This document shows positions 56,801 to 64,000 of a stretch of 64,000 nucleotides of DNA, in pieces. Made by a program: the position numbers and the translations under genes. The stretch's first letter is position 1; each line of letters starts with the position of its first letter. The stretch comes from Candidatus Anammoxibacter sp. GTDB taxonomy: Bacteria; Planctomycetota; Brocadiia; Brocadiales; Anammoxibacteraceae. The stretch is from NCBI GenBank assembly GCA_021777105.1, contig JAIQZQ010000122.1, forward strand, positions 32,863 through 96,862, written 5' to 3'. Under the pieces are notes generated by a model. That model was not told the DNA's origin. It did not search any database and saw only the letters and a program-made list of their open reading frames with translations.

Positions 56801-59229
56801 TTTACCGCCCTGGCATCGGCAATGCGCCCTTTCATTGAGTAGATATCGCCAAGACGCGTTTGAATAGCTGAATTGCCGGGGCTGATTGTTAATGCGCTGT
56901 TAAAAGCATTGGCCGCGTCGTCAAACAGCCCTTTCATTTTATAGAGTTCACCCAATAGAACATAAGCGTCTGAAAAGTTTGGATTTATTTCCAGCCCTTT
57001 TTTACATTCGTTTACAGCAAGATTGTACTCGCCTTTTTTATAATAGGCGTCGGCCAGCTTAAAATATAGATAATCAGCTTTTGGATTTATTTCCAACGCT
57101 TTGATTAGAGACGCTATCGCTTCTTGCGTCATACCGTTCTTTAAATAGATATCGCTTAGACACACGATTACTTCAATATTTTTTGGATTAATTCGCGAGG
57201 CTTCCATAAGCTCATTTATCGCCTCTTTTATCCTCCCTTTCTTTTCGTAAGTTTTCCCCAGACCGCTGTATGCGGAAATCATATTTGGATTTATTGATTT
57301 TATCTCATTAAACTGCAAAACAGCGCCGTCGAGATTTCCTTTTAGTATGTAATTGCCCGCGAGTTTCAACCGCGCGTTAACATGCGTGGGCAGTATTTCA
57401 ATTGTCTCCGCAAATTCCTTAATGGCGTTGTCCAGATCTCCCATCCTGGCATAGGCATCCGCAAGTTCATAATGGTATTCGGCGTTTTTGCCGTAAATCT
57501 CTATCGCTTTTTTAAACTCTTTTATCGCGTCATTAATCTTCCCTGTTCTTGAGTATGTCAGACCAAGTCTAAAATGGATTCTTGCGTCTAAAGGATTTAT
57601 TTTTACAGCGTCCACATAGAGAGCAATCGCTTCGTCAAACATACCCTTGCTTGAAAACATTAACGCCAGACTAACCAAACCACCAATCTCATTAGGCCTG
57701 ATTTCCAAACTCTTTTTGTAAGCCAAAATTGCGTCGTCCCTTTGCCCCTTTTTAAAATAGACAGTTCCAAGCAGGCTGTAAACTTCAGCAAATCCAGGAT
57801 TAATCAAAAGTATCTCATTGTATTCAGAAAGCGCGTCGTCGTGCATGCCCAATCTTAAGAATACATCGCCAAGCCTTTTATGCGCCTCAATATTGTTATA
57901 TTCCATATTCACAGAGCGTTGATACTCCAATATTGCTTGCGAATATAGCCCTTTCTTTTCAAGCGTTTCGCCCAGCCTCAAATACGCCTCCGCCCTCATA
58001 GGGTTGCTCGTTATAGCTTTTTGATATTCATTCGTCGCGCCGTCAAGATTCCCTTTTACCGCGTAAACTCCGCCTAAACCGTAATGCGCGTCAAAATTAT
58101 TAGGATTTATTTCTAAAGCCGCTTTATACTCCAACGCAGCCTTGTCATGAAACCCGCTGTTTACCAGAGCTTTTGCAAGCCCGGTGTATACCCACTCATA
58201 TTTAAAGTTGTTTTCAAGCGCGCCGCTAAACTGTTTGATCGCGTCGGCGTGCTTTCCCAAACCAACATAGATCTTTCCCAGGCGCGCGTTTGCCTTGCCG
58301 ATTGCCGGGTTTAGTTCCAGAGTTTTTAAATACTCGGATATGGCGTCGGACTGCATATTTTTCATCTCATAAATTTCGCCAAGGTTTAAGCGCGCCTCGA
58401 CAAAATACTGATCAACACCGACTGCTTTCTTAAACTGCGTAATAGCCTTGTCAAGCATTCCCTCTTTTTTATATATTTCTCCTAATTCAAACCTCGACAC
58501 AGAGTCATTTCGGTTTATCGCCAAAGCTTTGTTAAAATGCTCGACAGCGGCGTCGGTTTCCAACTTCTCCTTAAAAATCTTGCCCAACGCCACATGCGCC
58601 AACGCGTATTCAGGGCTTTCGCTTAAACATTTGTTAAATGTCTCAATCGCCTTGTCATAAATCCTCTGTTTATAATAAGCTATGCCTAAAATATATAGCG
58701 TTGAGGCGTCATGCTGCTTAATATTTAAAGCCCTGTTGCATTCGACTACCGCTTTGCCGAACAAACCTTTTTGCAGGCAGGCTTCCGCAAGCTTGTTGTA
58801 AACTTCAATAAATTTTGGATTAATCTCCTTTACTCTTTCAAACTCGTAAATTGCCGTTTCCAGAAGACCTTTCTGTTCGTACGCAATGCCAAGATGATAA
58901 TGAGCCGCCGCGTGATCAGGATTAAACTGTATCGTTTTTACAAACATTGAAACAGCTTCATCAAGCCTCCCTTTTACCAGGTAATTCAGTCCAGTCAAAT
59001 AATCCTTGTCTTCAACTCCTGAAAATTCCGGATCTTCCTCGGCCTGCTTTATATCCTTTGGCATTAGTTGCGCATCAATGCCGCCGCCTTTTAATATAGG
59101 GGTTTTTTGCTGCCACCAAGGCACCCTCCTTGTTTTTGCGTTAACCTGGTTTTGGCTGCTAATCGCGATCGTTAAAAACGCAAAAACAAGTAAAAACGCT
59201 AATGTTTTGTTTTTTAACACAACATTCAC
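53830..59229 (-). CDS. Giant secreted TPR protein
   Basis: This 1799-aa protein has a signal peptide (LAFLLVFAFLTIAISS, cleavage likely after VNA). A short linker precedes about 50 consecutive 34-residue tetratricopeptide repeats from about residue 70 to 1780. The typical unit is A-[IV]-x-[EK]-[FY]-K-K-A-[LI]-E-I-N-P-x-x-x-x-A-[HY]-x-x-L-G. The C-terminus is charged. Such a solenoid would be a long periplasmic or surface scaffold for protein contacts. It is about three times the length of ordinary TPR proteins, and the repeats are alike enough at the DNA level to shuffle by recombination. It precedes the Asp-Pro/Cys repeat gene on the same strand after a 950-base gap. Confidence 0.9.
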   Translation of the reverse strand: MNVVLKNKTLAFLLVFAFLTIAISSQNQVNAKTRRVPWWQQKTPILKGGGIDAQLMPKDIKQAEEDPEFSGVEDKDYLTGLNYLVKGRLDEAVSMFVKTIQFNPDHAAAHYHLGIAYEQKGLLETAIYEFERVKEINPKFIEVYNKLAEACLQKGLFGKAVVECNRALNIKQHDASTLYILGIAYYKQRIYDKAIETFNKCLSESPEYALAHVALGKIFKEKLETDAAVEHFNKALAINRNDSVSRFELGEIYKKEGMLDKAITQFKKAVGVDQYFVEARLNLGEIYEMKNMQSDAISEYLKTLELNPAIGKANARLGKIYVGLGKHADAIKQFSGALENNFKYEWVYTGLAKALVNSGFHDKAALEYKAALEINPNNFDAHYGLGGVYAVKGNLDGATNEYQKAITSNPMRAEAYLRLGETLEKKGLYSQAILEYQRSVNMEYNNIEAHKRLGDVFLRLGMHDDALSEYNEILLINPGFAEVYSLLGTVYFKKGQRDDAILAYKKSLEIRPNEIGGLVSLALMFSSKGMFDEAIALYVDAVKINPLDARIHFRLGLTYSRTGKINDAIKEFKKAIEIYGKNAEYHYELADAYARMGDLDNAIKEFAETIEILPTHVNARLKLAGNYILKGNLDGAVLQFNEIKSINPNMISAYSGLGKTYEKKGRIKEAINELMEASRINPKNIEVIVCLSDIYLKNGMTQEAIASLIKALEINPKADYLYFKLADAYYKKGEYNLAVNECKKGLEINPNFSDAYVLLGELYKMKGLFDDAANAFNSALTISPGNSAIQTRLGDIYSMKGRIADARAVNEKAYEINNADVQAIHNLGKLYYDQGDYDKSIDEYGKVLEINPKDAEAFFSLGNIYTERGRFDDAVDMFKKVLKVNPRSVNAYTSLAEVYLIKGQLDKADIEINNALKINPLASDLYYKLGIINADRNKLDEASLSLKNAVNVNKGLTRAHVSQGNLHAANGKLGLALEEYAAALELNPNLANVYHSMGVVYSRQSDFENAIKSFEKGMEVNPDKAELYLDLGRLYLKQTRFEDAISQLASAIKINPSLVEAYSSLAEIYTAKGMFEESINALKKLIEINPNDMVGHYSLGKIYYDKGMFEYAEAEYNEAIRINPQFVDAHFNLGIIYAMNGLNEKAVTELRAANEINPNVPGVHYNLGLIYLRTNQFEKAISEYEKCIKLQPESSEAFYAMGLTHYSKGDIDKSIESYTKALTINPKFVKAYNKLGLALADKSEFDEAVDAYKKALEINSNFSEAYYGLGKAYNGKGMLDEAILEFRKALKVNPDQAKVYVSLGIAYTEKAMYDEGIFNYEKALEINPYYAKAHYSLAVTYETKGMIDKAIYEYKRAIEINPNYIEAHMNLGLAYYNNGMLLEAIYEYKRAIALNPKLASAHTYLGAIYALKGRLDDAISSSLQAIRINQNLWDAHYTLGLAYANKGLYDKAIASYQSAISLNPASIEVLDGLGNLYTNKGMFDEAKKVYIKILDINPEFAESYLNLGAVLALQGDLDQAINNYNKALEINPRLSGAHYTLGLAYYEKGLIDKAIKEYEIALDINPDLLVARYSLNEAYKQTELTGKGREYDYKIAIRNNPGPAGAHYILGLTNFDKGRFDEAIKEYKEAVEFDPDYEEAYRGMALAYKSNGDIDMAVSSFLKALNINPNRTENYVGLGGVYKEKGLLDEAVFAINKALNLDPNNKQIQDKARLFELLQKIKINPEDADSVFDLGMFYSEKGKTKDAVAQYQLALKINPEHKGAKKQLTFFKNPENNSAKKDGMHEFADVEGSADSRKK

Positions 59230-59647
59230 TCCTTAAACAGTTGGAAATACATATATAAATTCTCGCTAAAATGATTTTTATTTTAAAGATTGGAGCTTTA
59301 ACTCTTAACGGCAACTAAAAAGAGTTAAAGGCATTTGCGGAAATTTTTTTGCGCAAAGAAGATCAAAGATGTTAAACAATAGAGCCTCACGCAGAAAAGT
59401 TGAACGTATTCAGGAGCCTGACAAATAAATTTTGACAAATTTTTACAAGATATTTTAAGGCCCATTCATCATCTTGAATGATAAATACAGTGAACCTTAA
59501 AAGTAATTGTCCCTTTCAAGGACAATTCTCACTACAGCAGACAAGCTAGTCAGCGCTCATTATAAACGCAAAACAATAACATTTAGACGCAACCTGCAAG
59601 AGCGCGCCGGCTTTATATTTTTGTATTTTGTTTTGTCCGGGTTATGG
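59230..59647. other. Non-coding stretch
   Basis: It contains an 8-bp inverted repeat, AATTGTCC (59505-59512) with GGACAATT (59520-59527). No gene is supported. It probably holds the promoter of the TPR gene. Confidence 0.4.
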
Positions 59648-60607
59648 CTAACGCGCGGCAAATTCAAACCGGGCGCCGCAATTCAGCATTTCAAAATCGC
59701 GGCTCTTTGCCAAAAGCGAATCTATCGGCAAAGCCCAGCTTATGTAAGGCGCGTGGCGCAAGCTTGCAATGCGCTCCTTTTCGTCCACATTCCCCAGCCT
59801 CGCTTTTAACATAGTCAATGACCGTTGCGATATTATTGAAAGATTGACTTTTTGCGACAAAAGTTCCTTAATATCAGCCGTCTCAAATGCCGCGGCAATG
59901 TCCGGGTCCTTAAACCCTTTTATTGACATCTCTATTTCGTCCATATCTTCGCTGCTTAATCCCGCTTCCAACGAAGAAGCGCCGCCCTGCTTTGAACCAA
60001 GAGATGAATATTTAAAAATATCGGAAAATATCTCATTTTCCCTTTTAACTTTATCTGCATCACTGCTATCGCCGTTTCCAATCTGACTAAAAGCCAACGA
60101 TAACATTGCCGATCCCACCACGCCGACAATCGGATTGCCCCATAAAAGGGCTGAAAGTCCAATTTTTGTGGCTATATGCAGGGCCGTCACGCTTTCATTC
60201 GAGTTTTTCCGGATAAAAAAGTCGCGCAACCCCACACCGGAATCTTCAAAATGCGTTCCGCCGGAATTAATCTTTCCCGAGTTTTCATGCATAACTGCTT
60301 GCGGGCTCATGTATGCAATAAGCGCATGCGATGTTTTGCCGTCAAATCCAGAACCGGCTTTTATCCCCACAGACGAAGCCAGGTCTTTAAATAACTGCTT
60401 GGAATTGGCGTCTATTTCAGGACGCAAATTATTATTATCAGACAAATCAACCTTGCGCAATCTCTTTGAGTAATCTCTGGACGACTGCCTGCTTCTATAC
60501 GCCAACGTGTTGCCGCCATCCGCTGTAAATCCTTTGCAAATAGCCGTGCGGCAATTAAATGAGGCGGCAAAAATGAAACATATTATTAATATTGCTAACT
60601 TCTTCAT
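59648..60607 (-). CDS. Secreted protein of unknown family
   Basis: This 319-aa protein begins MKKLAILIICFIFAASF, a signal peptide. The mature part has a Ser/Arg/Asp-rich region (35-70) and a hydrophobic stretch at about 145-175 (IATKIGLSALLWGNPIVGVV) that could be a buried helix or membrane span. The remainder is helical and acidic. I recognise no family. It lies 64 bases after the BatE-like gene on the same strand, so they may form an operon. Confidence 0.55.
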   Translation of the reverse strand: MKKLAILIICFIFAASFNCRTAICKGFTADGGNTLAYRSRQSSRDYSKRLRKVDLSDNNNLRPEIDANSKQLFKDLASSVGIKAGSGFDGKTSHALIAYMSPQAVMHENSGKINSGGTHFEDSGVGLRDFFIRKNSNESVTALHIATKIGLSALLWGNPIVGVVGSAMLSLAFSQIGNGDSSDADKVKRENEIFSDIFKYSSLGSKQGGASSLEAGLSSEDMDEIEMSIKGFKDPDIAAAFETADIKELLSQKVNLSIISQRSLTMLKARLGNVDEKERIASLRHAPYISWALPIDSLLAKSRDFEMLNCGARFEFAAR

Positions 60608-60671
60608 ATTAGTTTCGAATTAATAAAAATATTATAAAAAGCAGGCTTGTTTACTACATCCATCCACAAAC

Positions 60672-61529
60672 CTAGATTATTCCAACTTTCTCCTTCGGCA
60701 ACCAACCTATTCTATGCTCTTTTGAGGCATCGTCCTCTTCGCCCTCGGACTGCCTTACCTCTACATCCACAAAAACTTTGTACCATTTGGAGCCCACCTC
60801 CTCAACAAAAAACTCCGCGCCTTCATGTATTAAAAACTTCGGCTCATATTCATCGCCAGGACCGTATCTTACCTTGCACTCTTTTGAAACTACAACGCCT
60901 TTCATTTTAACCTGTTCTGAATAAATCTTTACTCCAAGCGTTGAGCCTGTAATAATCATTGCCACGCCAAATCCCACGCACAATGACTTTAGCCACTGAA
61001 TCCTGATAAAAATAAATAACAACACGCATATCATAAAGGCAATATAAAACCCTAAAGCAAAAACCGTCGCCTCATTTAGACTAAAATAAAACATCCAAAA
61101 AAATAGAGCCTTAACAACGCCCGGAGTCTTCCCTCCCACGGATTTATCCTCAAACTCCGACTTTATAAGACGCATATTCTCTTTTAACTCCGCGCTCCTG
61201 GGCATGAGCCTGGCGGCTTTGTTATAATAAAGCATAGCGGAGCCCGCATTGCCCAGCCTGTAATGCGCATTAGCCAAGTTATAATATATCCTGCCGTTTA
61301 TAAAGCCTGCGTCTAACAACTCTTTATACTGCGCCGCCGCATTCTCAAAACCGGCGACTGCGTCCGCCGCATTTTCAGAAGACATTAATTTATGGGCTAC
61401 CGTATACTCATCATTGGCATGAGCAAACAGCTTGACCGCTTCGGCCTGAGTGAGGCCTAAACACACGCTTATGTCACAACAACACACCAACGTAAGAATT
61501 GTAATTGCAGAAAGTAACAACTTTTTCAT
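60672..61529 (-). CDS. BatE-like TPR and SH3 membrane protein
   Basis: This 285-aa protein has a signal peptide (LLLSAITILTLVCCC), TPR repeats (about 50-125; GRIYYNLANAHYRLGNAGSA and following), and two transmembrane helices at about 150-205. A bacterial SH3-type domain (about 215-285) has VVVSKECKVRYGPGDEYEPKF in part (KECKVRYGPGDEYEP). This TPR-TM-SH3 layout is that of BatE of the Bat operons (with MoxR and VWA BatA/BatB). No other bat gene is in the window. It would act at the inner membrane, with the SH3 in the periplasm. GGAGA precedes the ATG. Confidence 0.75.
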   Translation of the reverse strand: MKKLLLSAITILTLVCCCDISVCLGLTQAEAVKLFAHANDEYTVAHKLMSSENAADAVAGFENAAAQYKELLDAGFINGRIYYNLANAHYRLGNAGSAMLYYNKAARLMPRSAELKENMRLIKSEFEDKSVGGKTPGVVKALFFWMFYFSLNEATVFALGFYIAFMICVLLFIFIRIQWLKSLCVGFGVAMIITGSTLGVKIYSEQVKMKGVVVSKECKVRYGPGDEYEPKFLIHEGAEFFVEEVGSKWYKVFVDVEVRQSEGEEDDASKEHRIGWLPKEKVGII

Positions 61530-61596
61530 ATCAACATCTCCAATATTTAACTAATCAATCTATTATATAATTGCGCAAGCCGCAACTAAAAAATTT

Positions 61597-62034
61597 TCAT
61601 GTCCGGTTAAACCACTCTTCTATTATTAAAACCTCAAGTTCCAATATCTCTTTTAACTTTTTATCATTAGTCATAAATTGGCCGTAGCCACAACAGGCAG
61701 CGGACGCAATCAGCAAAGAATCCATCTCCTTTAACCATTTATAGCGAGCGCGAAATCCGGCTGACGTTTTTTCCACTTGTGGATCAACGCCTATTAATTT
61801 TATGTTAAAATCAATTAACATATCTTCAAACTTTTTAATAAGCTTGCAATCCCCCACCTCCAAAGGCTTTGCGCTAAATTCCTTATACACAACTACGCTG
61901 GTTGCCAATAAAGCGTTTTCATCGCGGCATTGCCTGAGGAAATTATCCACCCGGCTTTTATACCTTTCGTCATCGCCAAAAAGATATATAAAAATAGGAG
62001 TGTCCAGAAATACTTTTCTTAAGTTGATAACCAC
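61597..62034 (-). CDS. PIN-domain (VapC-like) protein
   Basis: This 145-aa protein has a PIN domain with the acidic quartet D11 (FLDTPIFI), E52 (VVVYKEFS), D105 (KEMDSLLIAS) and D124 (TNDKKL), which bind Mg2+ for RNA cleavage. It looks catalytically intact. A VapC toxin normally follows a VapB antitoxin, but the 100 bases upstream are too short for one, so it is an orphan or its antitoxin is elsewhere. VapC toxins cut tRNA or rRNA. Confidence 0.8.
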   Translation of the reverse strand: MVINLRKVFLDTPIFIYLFGDDERYKSRVDNFLRQCRDENALLATSVVVYKEFSAKPLEVGDCKLIKKFEDMLIDFNIKLIGVDPQVEKTSAGFRARYKWLKEMDSLLIASAACCGYGQFMTNDKKLKEILELEVLIIEEWFNRT

Positions 62035-62137
62035 AAGACAACCTGAGCTTAATTTGCTAATGTTTTATATTTTTAGATTGTTGAAATGAACAAATATCTA
62101 TGCGGCAATAGTGAAGAACAAAACCAAGCGAAAAAAT

Positions 62138-62965
62138 TTAGTTATTTTTAATAACAACTTTATCGCCTTTGTTTACGTTTAAAATGTTTTTTGCGTTTTC
62201 CCTGTTTGCCGCTATTTCAAGATAACCTGAGCTTCCAAAAATAGCCAACAACTCGCCGCTGTTTGATTCGGCGTATGATTCGCTTATTCGTAAAATCTTT
62301 TTCCCAGCGATTTCAATCGAAATATCGCCGCTTGTTAACGCAACGTTGTTGTTTGCGGAGCTTCTTACCCTTTCAACACTCTTGTGATGTATATTTGTCA
62401 CTGTATTGCCGAAACTGTCTATATAGATAATCTCCCCGGTCAACACGCCTTCCGGAGATAAAACTGGACGCGGCAGGTTCAAACTCTCTATTTTGGAGAT
62501 TTTATTTCCAAGTTCTTCAGGGTTCACGCCGTTAAGGATGTGCGCGGCTACAGGAGCAAAAATGTCGCGGCCATGAAATGTGTTACTGACGTTAGGCAAA
62601 AAATATTTATCATTTGTCACCTCAATGATAAACTCAGGCTCCTCGTCATCAACTATAAAGCTCAATATGCCGTTATCAGGAGCCAAAAAGATGTAATCCT
62701 TTGTTTTCAGACACAATATTTTCCGGTTACTACCAACCCCTGGGTCTACAACCGCCACGTGCACCGATCCTTTTGGAAAATATTTGTGCGCCGTATAGAG
62801 AATATAAGCCCCGCCAAAAACATCCTGCGGATTAACGTTTACGCACAAATCAACAATCTGAGCAAGCGGACTTATCTGTAAAATAACGCCCTTCATTGCG
62901 CCGGTATACCCGTCAAGCAGCCCAAAATCATTTAAAAGAGTTATTACAGGAGGAGGTTTTGTCAT
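62138..62965 (-). CDS. S-adenosyl-L-methionine hydroxide adenosyltransferase (DUF62)
   Basis: This 275-aa protein begins ITLLNDFGLLDGYTGAMKGVI, mentioned as NDFGLLDGYTGAMKGVI, the DUF62/chlorinase-fluorinase superfamily signature. It has VVDPGVGSNRK near 75, APDNGILS near 95 and FHGRDIFAPVA near 130. The Asp-Arg-His set of DUF62 proteins uses water or hydroxide to turn S-adenosylmethionine into adenosine and methionine. It lacks the insertions of the halogenases. The physiological role is uncertain. The hairpin at 62979 separates it from the ferredoxin gene. Confidence 0.88.
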   Translation of the reverse strand: MTKPPPVITLLNDFGLLDGYTGAMKGVILQISPLAQIVDLCVNVNPQDVFGGAYILYTAHKYFPKGSVHVAVVDPGVGSNRKILCLKTKDYIFLAPDNGILSFIVDDEEPEFIIEVTNDKYFLPNVSNTFHGRDIFAPVAAHILNGVNPEELGNKISKIESLNLPRPVLSPEGVLTGEIIYIDSFGNTVTNIHHKSVERVRSSANNNVALTSGDISIEIAGKKILRISESYAESNSGELLAIFGSSGYLEIAANRENAKNILNVNKGDKVVIKNN

Positions 62966-62978
62966 TTGTAATTGAAAA

Positions 62979-63004
62979 CGGCATTCCGTTTTACCGGAAT
63001 GCCG
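62979..63004 (-). terminator. Hairpin terminator after the ferredoxin gene
   Basis: CGGCATTCCG and CGGAATGCCG form a 10-bp perfect stem with a 6-base loop. On the minus strand it is followed by TTTT. It lies between the ferredoxin stop and the DUF62 start. Confidence 0.75.
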
Positions 63005-63153
63005 TTTATGTTTTGATGATAAGCGATTAATTTTAAATTAACGCATATGGTGATATGAAAACAACGAATTAATTGCCCGGCTTCGCTATTTTATGAAATT
63101 CTAATAGCAAAAAAGAGGCAACAGGCCCTAAAATCCGCCGCAAATGCAATTGT

Positions 63154-63543
63154 TTAGTCCTCATACGCGACGATTTCCTCGCCCTTGTATGAATATTCCG
63201 CGTTTGAGCACGCGCTTCCGCAGAAATCGCAACCTATGCATTTTCTCGGATCAATCTTTCTAACATGACCGGCTTCTCTTGAAATAGCCCCGGTTGGACA
63301 CCAATCCCAGCATGAAATACCGCAATTTGTGCAATTGTGAGTCAACACTGTCATTTTAGGCCCCTCAATAACAAACGCGTCATGCGGGCAATCCCTTATA
63401 CACTCAAGACAATAAACGCATTGTTCCTTTTCTACTTTCACAACGCTTCCGCATTGCATTATAGCCCCGTGTTTGCAAAGTTTACTTACGCAAAGCATGC
63501 ATCCTACGCAGTTTTTATTAACTTTAATAGTTAAACCATCCAT
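63154..63543 (-). CDS. Ferredoxin with four [4Fe-4S] motifs
   Basis: In 129 aa there are four cysteine clusters: CVGCMLCVSKLC, CVYCLECIRDC, CTNCGISCWDWC and CIGCDFCGSAC. Most fit C-x2-C-x2/3-C-x3/4-C [4Fe-4S] ligand sets, usually followed by Pro or small residues. This is twice the usual two clusters and suggests a duplicated ferredoxin that carries electrons along a chain. GGGAGG precedes the ATG. The partner is unknown; the formate dehydrogenase in this window needs such a carrier, but it is far away. Confidence 0.85.
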   Translation of the reverse strand: MDGLTIKVNKNCVGCMLCVSKLCKHGAIMQCGSVVKVEKEQCVYCLECIRDCPHDAFVIEGPKMTVLTHNCTNCGISCWDWCPTGAISREAGHVRKIDPRKCIGCDFCGSACSNAEYSYKGEEIVAYED

Positions 63544-63679
63544 AATTTAAGTCCCTCCCTCAATAACCATTTCTTTTCTATAAATAATTGTTGACAATCC
63601 AGATGCATTATATTAATTTAACATGCTTAATAATTCAAGCTATTTTTAAGGGAAAATTTTTCTAAAAGGAGATATTTTG

Positions 63680-64000
63680 ATGAAAAAATTTATATTTAGC
63701 CTCATTTTGGCCGCTACATTTTTTACACTTGAAGGGAGCTTTAATTTCGTGAATGCTAAAGATTTAGACAATGGATTGTACGCTACATTTAAAACAAACA
63801 AGGGCGATATAGTTTGTAAACTTTTTGAAGACCAAGTTCCTAAAACAGTTGAAAACTTTGTAGGCCTGGCAACCGGCGCCAAAGAGTACTTTGACTCTAA
63901 AACAGGAGAGCAAAAGAGAGGCAACTTTTATGACGGCCTTATATTTCACAGGGTAATTGCGAATTTCATGGTCCAGGGCGGATGCCCACTCGGCAAAGGC
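63680..64000 (+). CDS. Periplasmic cyclophilin-type peptidyl-prolyl isomerase (partial)
   Basis: The first 107 codons are present and the gene runs off the right edge. [15 protein letters not shown] is a signal peptide with likely cleavage after VNA. The start of a cyclophilin domain is clear: [29 protein letters not shown] and [13 protein letters not shown], where the Arg of FHRV and the following FMVQGG line the active site. It catalyses cis-trans isomerisation of prolyl bonds in secreted proteins. AAAAGGAG precedes the ATG. Confidence 0.92.
   Translation, partial: MKKFIFSLILAATFFTLEGSFNFVNAKDLDNGLYATFKTNKGDIVCKLFEDQVPKTVENFVGLATGAKEYFDSKTGEQKRGNFYDGLIFHRVIANFMVQGGCPLGKG

Noticed and set aside
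53830-59229. Periodic repeats resembling a CRISPR or satellite array.
   Set aside because: The 102-bp period is coding TPRs; there are no identical short repeats with unique spacers.

Overview
The window comes from an AT-rich, diderm (Gram-negative-type) bacterium. Outer-membrane lipid-transport proteins (MlaA- and MlaC-like), an RND/MMPL exporter, many secreted proteins and MurL-type cell-wall chemistry point that way. It uses selenocysteine: its formate dehydrogenase has an in-frame UGA followed by a SECIS-type hairpin. The phylum cannot be assigned from these genes. Giant TPR proteins, Uma2 proteins, MalT/SARP-type regulators and large repeat proteins suggest a lineage with a complex envelope, but that is inference.

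Layout. (1) 1-5.6 kb is an accessory/defence-like edge: a partial sensor with a CheD-like domain, an overlapping DUF488 gene pair, an antitoxin-like orphan, a decayed C-terminal piece of type I restriction subunit HsdR, a tRNA-Pro and a HAD hydrolase. (2) 5.6-18 kb, all on the minus strand, is the most unusual block. Three paralogues of exactly 205 aa, a 995-aa protein of unknown family and a phage-tail-collar protein lie downstream of a regulator that seems split into two genes (MalT-like ATPase; TPR-HEAT-winged helix-BTAD). Two nearly identical tandem 11-bp direct repeats lie upstream of the paralogue run and upstream of the BTAD half. (3) 18.5-27 kb holds a metallo-beta-lactamase/cNMP/hemerythrin fusion, a secreted matrixin-like protease with its neighbour, bacterioferritin, small proteins and a Uma2 nuclease-fold gene. 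(4) 27.4-31 kb: selenocysteine formate dehydrogenase and a MEMO-family protein. (5) 31.4-42.8 kb: an HDOD-histidine kinase-receiver protein, MurL, a standalone MshEN-like domain, an RND/MlaC pair, a second MlaC and MlaA, and a receiver-PP2C phosphatase. (6) 43-59.2 kb: two related large membrane proteins, a 1448-aa secreted protein of about a hundred Asp-Pro/Cys units, and a 1799-aa secreted TPR protein. (7) 59.6-64 kb: a secreted unknown, a BatE-like TPR/SH3 protein, a PIN protein, a DUF62 SAM hydrolase, a four-cluster ferredoxin and the start of a periplasmic cyclophilin.

Working picture. Two blocks look undescribed. In the 5.6-18 kb block a SARP/MalT-type switch may control a set of cytosolic structural or fibre-like proteins with a tail-collar tip. 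The 43-59 kb block may encode a surface structure: a Cys-rich Asp-Pro repeat protein followed by strong tandem terminators, next to paired membrane proteins with glutamine-amidotransferase-like ectodomains. A roughly 157-bp palindromic repeat occurs near 13.1 kb and 39.4 kb. Functional statements are from family recognition by eye, without database searches.
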